A stretch of DNA of 64,000 nt from Deltaproteobacteria bacterium (GTDB lineage: Bacteria > Myxococcota_A > UBA9160 > SZUA-336): NCBI GenBank assembly GCA_029261925.1, contig JAJDAJ010000032.1, forward strand, positions 1-64,000, read 5' to 3'. Of this stretch, positions 24,252-31,909 are shown piece by piece (positions within the stretch are counted from its first letter, which is position 1; the number at the start of each line of letters is the position of its first letter). The translations under genes were made by a program, and so were the position numbers. Below the pieces are notes generated by a model. It worked only from the letters and a program-made list of their open reading frames with translations. It made no database searches and was not told the DNA's origin.

Positions 24252-25406
24252 ATGGCAGGAACGATTCGAGACAAGACGGCGATCGTCGGCGCGGGCTGCT
24301 GCAAGTTCGGCGAGAACTGGGACCGGTCGCGCGAGGACATGATCGTCGACGCCGTCTACGAGGCGTACGAGGACGCCGGGATCGAGGATCCCGACAAGCA
24401 GATCGAGGCGATCTTCTGCGCCTCGGTCTACCCGCGCGAGGGCAGCTGGGAGATCGCCGAGGCGCTCAAGCTCTTCGGGCGCCCGATCAGCATGCTGTCG
24501 GACTACTGTCACACGGGGACCGACGCGTTCCGCTACGGCGTGTACTCGGTGGCCTCGGGCATGTACGACACGGTGCTGGTCGTGGGCTTCGACAAGCCCA
24601 AGGATCGCGGCGTCTCGGGGCCCACGATCAACTTCGACCGGGTCCGCGGCCTGCCGGCCACCCCGGCCGGCTGGTTCTCGCTCTGCGCGGCGCGCTACTT
24701 CCAGACCTTCGACACCGGTCGAGAGGATCTGGCGAAGATCGCCGTGAAGAATCACCACAACGGCACGCTCGCGCCGAAGTCGATGCTCAAGCGCGAGATC
24801 ACGGTGGACGACGTGCTCAGCGCGCGGGTCATCTCCTGGCCCTTCGGGCTGTACGACTGCGCGGCCCAGAGCGACGGCGCCGCGGCCGTGATCATCTCGC
24901 GCGCCGATCAGGCACGGAGCTTCCGGGACGACCCGGTGCTGGTGAAGGGCGTCACGGTCGCCGTGGGCCCGCACCCGCAGCGCGACCCCGACTTCGACTT
25001 CCTGCGCTGGAAGCCCACGGAGTACGCGGCCGAGGAGGTCTACCGGCAGGCGGGCATCACCGAGCCGTTCAAGGACATCGACGTCGTCCAGCTGCACGAC
25101 TGCTTCACCCTGACCGAGCTGCTGACGTACGAGGACCTGGGCCTGTGCAAGAAGGGCGAGGCCAAGGATCACGTCGCGGCCGGCACCTTCGAGCTCGGGG
25201 GCGAGCTGCCCGTGAACACGGACGGGGGACTGAAGACCTTCGGGCACCCGACCGGCGCGACGGGCGTGCGCATGATCTACGAGAACGTGATGCAGCTCCA
25301 GGGCCGCGCGGACAAGCGCCAGGTCAAGGGCGCCACCACGGCGCTGAGCCACAACATCGGCGGTCCCCCGACCACCTGCGGCATCGCGATCCTCGGCATG
25401 AACTGA
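24252..25406 (+). CDS. Thiolase (SCPx/lipid-transfer type acetyl-CoA acetyltransferase family)
   Basis: A 384-residue thiolase of the SCP2/SCPx-like group that pairs with DUF35 proteins. The nucleophile region is DYCHTGTDAFRYG with Cys86, followed by the helix SVASGMYDTVLVVGFDK. The second active-site segment is LHDCFTLTELLTYEDLG with His282, and the third is FGHPTGATG with His332. All three sites look intact, unlike the partner gene upstream. Expected chemistry is thiolytic cleavage of a 3-oxoacyl-CoA or the reverse Claisen condensation; retro-aldol chemistry is known for some DUF35-paired homologues. It is the second gene of a two-gene operon and is followed by a hairpin terminator. Confidence 0.86.
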   Translation: MAGTIRDKTAIVGAGCCKFGENWDRSREDMIVDAVYEAYEDAGIEDPDKQIEAIFCASVYPREGSWEIAEALKLFGRPISMLSDYCHTGTDAFRYGVYSVASGMYDTVLVVGFDKPKDRGVSGPTINFDRVRGLPATPAGWFSLCAARYFQTFDTGREDLAKIAVKNHHNGTLAPKSMLKREITVDDVLSARVISWPFGLYDCAAQSDGAAAVIISRADQARSFRDDPVLVKGVTVAVGPHPQRDPDFDFLRWKPTEYAAEEVYRQAGITEPFKDIDVVQLHDCFTLTELLTYEDLGLCKKGEAKDHVAAGTFELGGELPVNTDGGLKTFGHPTGATGVRMIYENVMQLQGRADKRQVKGATTALSHNIGGPPTTCGIAILGMN

Positions 25407-25411
25407 GCCCG

Positions 25412-25451
25412 CCGGGCGCGGTCCCTCGCCTCGGGGCGAGGTCCGCGCCGG
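25412..25451. terminator. Bidirectional hairpin between convergent genes
   Basis: The left arm 25412-25430 and right arm 25435-25451 are nearly perfect inverted complements around a TCGG loop. The innermost seven base pairs (CCTCGCC / GGCGAGG) are exact, and the outer part pairs with small bulges. It fills almost the whole space between the stop at 25406 and the opposing stop at 25456. There is no T-run, so intrinsic termination would rest on the strong stem. Confidence 0.55.
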
Positions 25452-25455
25452 CCGC

Positions 25456-26427
25456 TCAGTCCTCGCGCGGGACGACCCAGACGTTCCGGTAGTAGACCGG
25501 GCTCCAGTGGTCCTGCAGCAGCAGGCGACCGGGCGCCGGCGACTCGGCGTCGCCGCGTCCCGTGGGGCCGTCGAGGGCCACACGGTCGTGCACGAGCACG
25601 CCGTTGTGCAGCAGCGTCACGCGCGCGGGCGCCACGCGGCGCCCGTCGTCGTCGAAGCGCGCCTCCGAGAAGTCGATGTCGTACGTCTGCCAGGCCAGCG
25701 GCGGCAGCGACATGTTCACATCGGGCGGGCGCTGACCGTAGATCGCGCCGCAGCCGCGCGCGTCCGGAGGCAGGCCGAAGGAGTCGAGCACCTGCAGCTC
25801 GTAGCGCTCCTGCAGGTACACGCCGCTGTTGCCGCGCCGCTGCCCGGCCAGCTCCGGCCCGAACGGCACCCGGAACTCGAGGTGGGCGTGGAAGCTGCCG
25901 AAGCTCCGGCGCGAGACCGCGCCCGCGTGCAGCAGGCCACGCTCATCGACCTCGCCGTCGATCTGGTCGAGCCCCGAGCCGTCGAAGAGCACCACCGCAC
26001 CCGCGGGCGCGGCTTCGCCCAGGGTGGGGCTCTCGCGCTGGACCCGCGGCAGCGCGTAGCGCGTGCCGTCGGCCGCGCGCAGCAGCGCGGCCCCGTCGCG
26101 GATCTCGGCCCACGGCTCGCCCTCGAGCCGCAGGAGCGCCCCGGAGCGGCGTCCCTCGACCTCCACGCGCTCGCCCCCGTCCGCCCCGCCGCCGGGCAGG
26201 CCCCCGGCCAGGAAGACGCCCCGGAATGCGCCTTCGCCCAGGGCCACGACCTGCAGCGCCCAGGGCGCCCCGGCGGCCGTGTACTCGCCCTGGAGCGCGT
26301 GATCGACGCCGCCCTCCTCCGGCTCCAGGTAGTTCGCGGCGCAGCCCTGCAGCAGCGCCCCCAGCAGCAGCGGGGCCAGGCCGCGGCGCCAGGAGCCCGC
26401 CGGCGTGCCCGGGGCCGGCGCGCTCAC
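25456..26427 (-). CDS. DUF1080-type (3-keto-disaccharide hydrolase-like) lipoprotein
   Basis: A 323-residue predicted lipoprotein. After a short basic lead comes a hydrophobic segment, LAPLLLGALLQGC, with a lipobox L-Q-G-C near residue 28. Residues about 130-320 match the DUF1080 beta-sandwich: VVLFDGSGLDQIDG, the carbohydrate-site-like GNSGVYLQERYELQVLDS, WQTYDIDFSEARFD, VTLLHNGVLVHD and the closing LLLQDHWSPVYYRNVWV. In planctomycetes and related bacteria this family binds or hydrolyses sugars at the cell surface. GTG 26427 overlaps the acyl-CoA ligase stop (GTGA), which is a surprising operon partner. Substrate unknown. Confidence 0.8.
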   Translation of the reverse strand: MSAPAPGTPAGSWRRGLAPLLLGALLQGCAANYLEPEEGGVDHALQGEYTAAGAPWALQVVALGEGAFRGVFLAGGLPGGGADGGERVEVEGRRSGALLRLEGEPWAEIRDGAALLRAADGTRYALPRVQRESPTLGEAAPAGAVVLFDGSGLDQIDGEVDERGLLHAGAVSRRSFGSFHAHLEFRVPFGPELAGQRRGNSGVYLQERYELQVLDSFGLPPDARGCGAIYGQRPPDVNMSLPPLAWQTYDIDFSEARFDDDGRRVAPARVTLLHNGVLVHDRVALDGPTGRGDAESPAPGRLLLQDHWSPVYYRNVWVVPRED

Positions 26428-28049
26428 GCGCGGGCGGCCCGCTCTGCCAGCAGCCGCGCCAGCACCGGCTTGCGGATCTTGCCCGAGTCGGTGAACGGCA
26501 GCTCGCCCTTGTCGCAGACCCAGACGTGGCGGGGGATCTTGTAGGCCGAGAGGTCCGTCCGGAGCCGTCCGCGCAGCGCCTCCGCGTCGATCTCCGCGCC
26601 GCGGCGCAGCACCACCGCCGCCGCGACCAGCTCGCCGCGGTCGGCGTCGGGGATGCCGGTGACGTAGGCCTCCGAGACCTCGGGGTAGCCCATCAGCACG
26701 GTCTCGACCTCGCCCGGCGTCACGTTCGCGCCGCCGGTCTTGATCATCTCGCCCAGCCGTCCGGTGAAGAACAGCCAGCCGTCCTCGTTGACGTAGCCGC
26801 CGTCGCCGGTGTGGTAGAAGCCGTCGGGGTCGAGCACCTCCTCGCGCTCGCGCTTGTACAGGCTCTGCATCACCGTGAAGCCCCGGATGCAGATCTCGCC
26901 CTCCTGCCCCGGGCCCAGGATGGCCCCGGTCCGGGGATCGACCACGCGCGTCTCGATGCCGTCCATCGGCCGGCCGAAGGTGCCGTGCAGCGGCTCGGGC
27001 AGGTCGAGCCCCATGTCGTGATGGTGATGCGGCCCGAGCGTCTCGGTCATGCCCAGCGAGTTGGAGCGGATGCCGTCGTGCGCCGGACGCTTCCCGGGCG
27101 GGAGCAGCTCGGCCATGTTGGAGCGGCGCACCGCCGACAGATCCCGCGACGCGAAGCTCGGGTGCTCGGCCATGGACTTTCCGTAGTGCGGCCAGCCCAT
27201 GACGTAGGTGACGCGCTCCTTCTCGAGCAGCTCCAGGGTCCCGCCGGCGTCGAAGACGCCGTGGGTCAGGCAGCGGGCGCCGCGATGCATGCACATGAAC
27301 AGCGCCGTCATCAGGCCGCCCACCCAGAAGAAGGGCATCGGCGAGTACAGGACGTCGTCGGGCTGCACGTCCATGGCGATCGCCAGGCTGTAGGAGTGGC
27401 GCACCATCCCGCCCTGCGTGTGCACGGCGCCCTTGGGCTCGGCCGTGCTCCCGGAGCTGTAGACGATCGTGATCAGATCTGCCGGGGTCACGCAGCTCTC
27501 GACCTCGTCGAGCAGGGACGCAGCGACGCTCGCGCCCGCCGCGGCCAGCTCGGCGGGCCCGCCGCTCGCCCAGGACCGGTCGCACTCGCCCCAGACGTGG
27601 ATCGACCGCAGGTACGGGGCGGTGCCGAGCCGCAGGGCACCCGGCTCGCCGCCCGCCAGCTCCGGGAGCGCGGCCTCGAGCCGTGACAGGTAGTCGTGGC
27701 TCTTGAAGCGGGCGTACGTGAGCAGGTGCGAGACGTCGGCGTGGCGCAGGGTCCCGGCCAGCTCCTGCGTCTGGTAGAAGGTGTTCAGCGGCACGGCCAC
27801 CGCGCCGATGCGCGTGGCCGCGAGCCAGGCGATCAGCCACTCCGCGTGATTGGGCATCAGGATGCCCACGCGCGAGCCCTTGCCGATGCCGTCCGCCAGC
27901 AGCCCGCGCGCCAGCTCGCGCGAGCGCGCATCCGCCTCGTCGAAGGCCAGGCGCACGCCGTCGGACACCAGCAGCGTGCGCGATCCGTGGCTCGCGGCAC
28001 CCTCGCGCGCGAAGACCGGAACCGTGGGGAGAAAGTCGGGAAACGGCAT
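26424..28049 (-). CDS. Acyl-CoA synthetase (AMP-dependent ligase)
   Basis: A 541-residue ANL-superfamily ligase that activates a carboxylic acid to its CoA thioester via an acyl-adenylate. The P-loop-like A3 motif is [15 protein letters not shown] (canonical T-S-G-T-T-G-x-P-K-G is altered to [10 protein letters not shown]). A5 is [11 protein letters not shown]7 [10 protein letters not shown]8 [20 protein letters not shown], and the A10 Lys lies in [10 protein letters not shown]. It shares the S-G-S-T-A-x-P-K-G and I-K-T-G-G-A-N-V variants with the ligase at 31910, so those two are close paralogues. The ATG at 28049 lacks a ribosome site but has TAGACT 6 bases upstream. It is divergent from glyoxalase. 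Confidence 0.88.
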   Translation of the reverse strand: MPFPDFLPTVPVFAREGAASHGSRTLLVSDGVRLAFDEADARSRELARGLLADGIGKGSRVGILMPNHAEWLIAWLAATRIGAVAVPLNTFYQTQELAGTLRHADVSHLLTYARFKSHDYLSRLEAALPELAGGEPGALRLGTAPYLRSIHVWGECDRSWASGGPAELAAAGASVAASLLDEVESCVTPADLITIVYSSGSTAEPKGAVHTQGGMVRHSYSLAIAMDVQPDDVLYSPMPFFWVGGLMTALFMCMHRGARCLTHGVFDAGGTLELLEKERVTYVMGWPHYGKSMAEHPSFASRDLSAVRRSNMAELLPPGKRPAHDGIRSNSLGMTETLGPHHHHDMGLDLPEPLHGTFGRPMDGIETRVVDPRTGAILGPGQEGEICIRGFTVMQSLYKREREEVLDPDGFYHTGDGGYVNEDGWLFFTGRLGEMIKTGGANVTPGEVETVLMGYPEVSEAYVTGIPDADRGELVAAAVVLRRGAEIDAEALRGRLRTDLSAYKIPRHVWVCDKGELPFTDSGKIRKPVLARLLAERAARA

Positions 28050-28055
28050 GCGCGG

Positions 28056-28061
28056 AGTCTA
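28056..28061 (-). promoter_or_regulatory. Candidate -10 (TAGACT) with 6-base spacing to the ATG of 28049
   Basis: The reverse strand reads TAGACT, then CCGCGC, then ATG. It has the same hexamer and spacing as at 7941 and there is no Shine-Dalgarno sequence, so the predicted mRNA is leaderless. Confidence 0.45.
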
Positions 28062-28173
28062 CCAGCGCGGCACGCAGCGGCGCGCCACGGCGAACGCCGG
28101 GCGGGCCGGCGGCCTTGGACGCGACCGCGCCGGTCCGGCAAGATGGCGTGCATCCCCACGACCCGGAGACTTC

Positions 28174-28593
28174 ATGCGCTACCTGCACACCATGGTCCGC
28201 GTCCGCGATCTCGAGGCCTCGCTGGACTTCTACTGCAACAAGATCGGCCTCAAGGAGGTCGGGCGACACGAGGTCCCCGCGGGGCGCTTCACGCTGGTCT
28301 TCCTGGGCGCGCCCGAGAATCCCGACTCCCAGGTCGAGCTGACGTGGAACTGGGATCCCGAGGACTACGGCAGCGCGCGCAACTTCGGCCACCTGGCCTA
28401 CGAGGTGGAGAACATCTACGAGACCTGCCAGCGCCTGCTGGACGCGGGCGTCACGATCAGCCGGCCGCCGCGCGACGGGCGCATGGCCTTCGTGCGCTCG
28501 CCCGACCTGATCTCGATCGAGTTCCTGCAGCGGGGCGAGCCGCTGCCGCCGCAGGAGCCGTGGACGTCGATGGAGAACGTGGGAGAGTGGTAG
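28174..28593 (+). CDS. gloA: Lactoylglutathione lyase (glyoxalase I-like, VOC fold)
   Basis: A 139-residue VOC metalloenzyme. The start [20 protein letters not shown] is close to classical GloA. The four metal-ligand positions of E. coli GloA (His5, Glu56, His74, Glu122) correspond to His5, Glu55, His73 and Glu116, all in the expected strands ([27 protein letters not shown]). It would convert the methylglyoxal-glutathione hemithioacetal to S-lactoylglutathione in the cytosol; a related thiol adduct is possible if this organism lacks glutathione. It is followed after 7 bases by the carboxyltransferase gene, so they may be co-transcribed. Confidence 0.82.
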   Translation: MRYLHTMVRVRDLEASLDFYCNKIGLKEVGRHEVPAGRFTLVFLGAPENPDSQVELTWNWDPEDYGSARNFGHLAYEVENIYETCQRLLDAGVTISRPPRDGRMAFVRSPDLISIEFLQRGEPLPPQEPWTSMENVGEW

Positions 28594-28600
28594 GGCCGCG

Positions 28601-30163
28601 ATGAGCTGGAAGCCCGAGCTCGAGGAGATCGAGCGGCGCCGCGAGCTCGCGCGGCAGATGGGCGGGCCCGAGCGCGTGGCCCGGCACGTCGCCGCGGGCC
28701 GACTGCCGGTCCGCGAGCGGATCGCGCGGCTCCTCGACCCCGGCTCCTTCCGCGAGGTCGGCTCCATCGCGAGCAAGGTCGAGTACGACCAGGACGGCCG
28801 CCTCGAGAGCCTGACCCCGTCGAACTTCGTGACGGGCCGCGGCCGCATCGAGGGGCGCCCGGTGGTGGTGGGCGCCGACGACTTCAGCGTGCGCGGCGGT
28901 GCCGCCGACGGCTCCGTGGGCAACAAGGTCGGCTGGAGCGAGCGCATGGCGCGCGAGCTCCGCGTGCCCGTGGTGCGCCTGGTCGACGGTACCGGCGGGG
29001 GCGGCAGCGTCCGGACCACCGCCGAGATCAAGCGCTCGTACGTGCCCGCGATCGTCGACTGGGAGGTCTCCGTCGCGCTGCTGTCCGAGGTGCCCGTCGT
29101 GGCGGCCGCGCTCGGCCCGGTCGCCGGGATCGGCGCGGCGCGGGTGGCGGCGTCGCACTTCTCGGTGATGGTCCGGGAGACCAGCCAGCTCTTCGTCGCC
29201 GGGCCGCCGGTCGTGTACCGGGCCTTCGGGCGGCAGGTCTCCAAGGAGGAGCTGGGCGGCTCCGCCATCCACGCGCGGGGCAGCGGCGCCGTCGACAACG
29301 AGGTGGACAGCGAGGACGAGGCGTTCGCACAGATGCGGCGCTTCCTGTCCTACCTGCCGTCGTCGGTGCTCGAGCCACCGCCCCGGACCGCGCCCGACGA
29401 CGACCCGGAGCGCCGCGAGGAGGAGCTCCTGTCGATCGTGCCCCGCGACCGGCGCCGGGTGTACGACGCGCGCCGCGTGCTCGAGCTGATCCTCGACCGC
29501 GGCTCGATCTTCGAGATGGGACGGCTCTGCGGGCGTCCGCTGATCACCGCGCTGGCCCGCGTGGACGGCGTGCCCGTGGGCGTGATGGCACACGACCCGC
29601 GCTTCCTGGCCGGCGCGATCGACGCCGAGGCGGCCGAGAAGATGACGCGCTTCGTCGACCTCTGCGACACGTTCCGGCTGCCGGTGGTGACCTTCGTGGA
29701 CAATCCCGGCTTCGCGGTCGGCATCGAGGCCGAGAAGCGTGGCACGATCCGCCGGGGCGTACGCGCGCTCTGCGCGGTCTACCAGGCCACGACGCCCTGG
29801 TGCTCGTTCATCGTGCGCAAGGCGTTCGGGGTGGCAGGCGCCGGACACTCCAACCACATGCGCTCGAGCCCGCGCTGGTCGTGGCCCTCGGGCGAGTGGG
29901 GCTCGCTGCCGATCGAGGGCGGCGTCGAGGCGGCCTACCGGCGCGAGCTCGAGGCGGCACCCGATCCCGACGCCCTGAGACGCGAGCTCGAGGAGCAGCT
30001 CGAGTCGCTTCGCGACCCGATCCTGACGGCCGAGAGCTTCGGGGTCGAGGAGATCATCGACCCGCGCGAGACCCGCCCGCTGCTGGTGGACTGGGCCCAT
30101 CGTGCGTACGAGATCGTCTGCCACGAGGCCCGCGGGCCGCGTGCCCGCGGCATGCGGCCCTGA
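28601..30163 (+). CDS. Acyl-CoA carboxylase carboxyltransferase subunit (PccB-like)
   Basis: A 520-residue two-domain carboxyltransferase. The N-terminal half has RLPVRERIARLLDPGSF, GAADGSVGNKVGWSERMA, LVDGTGGGGSVR and ALGPVAGIGAARVA. The C-terminal half has FVDNPGFAVGIEAEKRGTIRRG with the acyl-binding Gly-rich loop. The enzyme moves CO2 from biotin to an acyl-CoA such as propionyl-, methylcrotonyl- or geranyl-CoA. A biotin carboxylase partner is not in the window. The tail from about residue 440 differs from standard PccB (short, acidic/Arg-rich), so the substrate is likely non-standard. It follows gloA directly. Confidence 0.83.
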   Translation: MSWKPELEEIERRRELARQMGGPERVARHVAAGRLPVRERIARLLDPGSFREVGSIASKVEYDQDGRLESLTPSNFVTGRGRIEGRPVVVGADDFSVRGGAADGSVGNKVGWSERMARELRVPVVRLVDGTGGGGSVRTTAEIKRSYVPAIVDWEVSVALLSEVPVVAAALGPVAGIGAARVAASHFSVMVRETSQLFVAGPPVVYRAFGRQVSKEELGGSAIHARGSGAVDNEVDSEDEAFAQMRRFLSYLPSSVLEPPPRTAPDDDPERREEELLSIVPRDRRRVYDARRVLELILDRGSIFEMGRLCGRPLITALARVDGVPVGVMAHDPRFLAGAIDAEAAEKMTRFVDLCDTFRLPVVTFVDNPGFAVGIEAEKRGTIRRGVRALCAVYQATTPWCSFIVRKAFGVAGAGHSNHMRSSPRWSWPSGEWGSLPIEGGVEAAYRRELEAAPDPDALRRELEEQLESLRDPILTAESFGVEEIIDPRETRPLLVDWAHRAYEIVCHEARGPRARGMRP

Positions 30164-30262
30164 GCGTCGCGCGGGACGCCGGCGAGCGGCCCGGGCGGGG
30201 CGGCAGCGAGCCGGAGCATCGCCTCCGCCCGCGACCGGGCGCGGCAGGCACGGGCCCGCCGC

Positions 30263-30580
30263 TCACTGCGCCGCGGCGGTCCTCTCCTGGGCGCGCGTCC
30301 GGATGCGATCGCGCAGCCCGGGCTCGGCCTGCATGCGGTTGAGCATGCCCTGGTACTCCTCGAGGGTCATGCCCTCGGCAGCCTCCATGATGGCCATGAT
30401 CTGCTGCTGCGCCGATTCCTGGATCCGCTGGACCTCGATGGCGATGTCGAGGAAGGCCTCGATCTGCGCCTCGCTGACCTGCGGGGTCGCGGAGTCGGCT
30501 GCCTGGCCATCCTGCGCGGAGGCAGGGCCTCCCAGCAGGGCTGTGAGGGCGAACGTGAGTGCCACTGCGGGCAGTTTCAT
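30263..30580 (-). CDS. Small secreted DUF4168-like protein
   Basis: A 105-residue protein with a clear Sec signal (MKLPAVALTFALTALLGG, cleavage near PASAQ-DG). The mature part fits the DUF4168 pattern: a helix (EAQIEAFLDIAIEVQRI), a second helix with QQQIMAIMEAAEGMTLEEYQGML, and the closing E-P-G-L-R-D-R-I-R-T-R. The function of this periplasmic family is unknown. The ATG is preceded by ggagcc. It stands alone between a convergent carboxyltransferase and a divergent amidohydrolase. Confidence 0.72.
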   Translation of the reverse strand: MKLPAVALTFALTALLGGPASAQDGQAADSATPQVSEAQIEAFLDIAIEVQRIQESAQQQIMAIMEAAEGMTLEEYQGMLNRMQAEPGLRDRIRTRAQERTAAAQ

Positions 30581-30703
30581 GATGGGGGGCTCCTCTGGTG
30601 GGGGCGCAGCCTACCCCACCCCCGTCGATGCGCAAAAACGCGCCGGGGGCGGGCGAGCTGCCGCCGGGCGCACCGCGCGCTGCGCGCTGCGCCCGATCCG
30701 CGG

Positions 30704-30709
30704 TATGCT
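30704..30709 (+). promoter_or_regulatory. Candidate -10 element TATGCT upstream of the amidohydrolase at 30813
   Basis: cggTATGCTcggccg lies about 100 bases before the predicted GTG start and repeats the hexamer and flanks seen at 22735. Confidence 0.35.
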
Positions 30710-30812
30710 CGGCCGCGTCTCATGACGTGCTGCACAGATGTGGCGGACGCGTCCGGCTGGTGTCGCGCCGGAGCTCGCCGCGGCTCCGCAGTGCAAAGCG
30801 AGGATGCTGGCC

Positions 30813-31892
30813 GTGCCCGATCCCGTCATCTCGGCTGACTCCCACGTCTTCGAGCCCGGCGATCTCTGGGAGACGCGCCTCGAGCGCCCGCTGCGCGATC
30901 GCGCCCCGCGCGTGCGCAGGCTGGATGCAGGAGAGTTCATGGTCTTCGAGGACGGCTCGAAGATCCCGTTCGTGGGCTTCGGCAGCGCCGGCGATCGCGG
31001 CCGGACCAGCGCCGTGATGCCCCTCGACGACGTGCGCCGGGGCGGCTTCGATCCCGCGGCCCGGCTCGCCGACATGGACCGGGACGGGCTCGAGGCCGAG
31101 GTGCTGTACCCCAGCTTCGCCATGCGCGTGTTCAGCATCGAGGACCCGCAGCTGCAGGCGGCCTGCATGCGCGTGTACAACGACTGGCTGGCCGAGTTCC
31201 AGTCGACCGACCCGCGCCGGCTGCTCGGCCAGGCGCTGCTGCCCGTCGACGTGGATGCCGCGGTCGCCGAGCTGGAGCGCGTCGCCCGCCTCGGCTTCCG
31301 CGGCGTCGTGATCAGCGGCCATCCGGCCCGGGGCCGCGACTACGGCACCGACCGCTTCGAGCGGCTCTGGGCGGCCCTCGCGGAGAAGGGCCTGCCGGCG
31401 AGCCTTCACGTGTTCACGGGGCCGCACGAGCCCGAGCCCGACTCGTTCCTGGCCGACTACACGCTCGCGACGGGCATGGTGGCGCGCTCGCTGGCGCTGA
31501 TGACCTTCACGGGCGTGTTCGAGCGCCACCCCTCACTTCGCGTGGTGTCGGCCGAGAACGACATCGGCTGGGTCGCCCACCTGCTGCTGCGCATGGACCA
31601 CGCGCTCGAGCGCAAGGGCCCGCGCTACGCGCATCCGCTGCGCTCCGACCTGAAGCCCTCGGAGCAGTTCCGGCGCAACGTGCGCTGCACCTTCATGGAC
31701 GACCGGGCCGGTGTGCTCACGCTGGAGATCGCGGGCCCGGAGCTCTTCATGTGGGCGTCGGACTACCCGCACGACGACAGCACCTTCCCCGAGTCCCGCA
31801 AGGTGATCGAGCGCCTGTTCGCCGGCGTTCCGGACGGGGCGCGGCGCAGGATCGTGCGCGAGAACGCGCGCGAGCTCTTCGGGCTCGACTGA
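30813..31892 (+). CDS. Amidohydrolase_2 (COG2159) family protein
   Basis: A 359-residue TIM-barrel hydrolase or decarboxylase, closest in this window to the protein at 60176. The N-terminal VISADSHVFEPGDLW carries the metal-site D-S-H. Other landmarks are VLYPSFAMRVFS, CMRVYNDWLAEF, VVSAENDIGWVAHLL (late barrel strand) and FMWASDYPHDDSTFPES (catalytic Asp region). The start is taken at GTG 30813 because gagg lies 9 bases before it; the ATG at 30804 directly abuts that site and is less likely. The acyl-CoA ligase follows 17 bases later, suggesting release of an acid that is then CoA-activated. Confidence 0.83.
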   Translation: MPDPVISADSHVFEPGDLWETRLERPLRDRAPRVRRLDAGEFMVFEDGSKIPFVGFGSAGDRGRTSAVMPLDDVRRGGFDPAARLADMDRDGLEAEVLYPSFAMRVFSIEDPQLQAACMRVYNDWLAEFQSTDPRRLLGQALLPVDVDAAVAELERVARLGFRGVVISGHPARGRDYGTDRFERLWAALAEKGLPASLHVFTGPHEPEPDSFLADYTLATGMVARSLALMTFTGVFERHPSLRVVSAENDIGWVAHLLLRMDHALERKGPRYAHPLRSDLKPSEQFRRNVRCTFMDDRAGVLTLEIAGPELFMWASDYPHDDSTFPESRKVIERLFAGVPDGARRRIVRENARELFGLD

Positions 31893-31909
31893 GCCGCGGA
31901 GACGGATCG

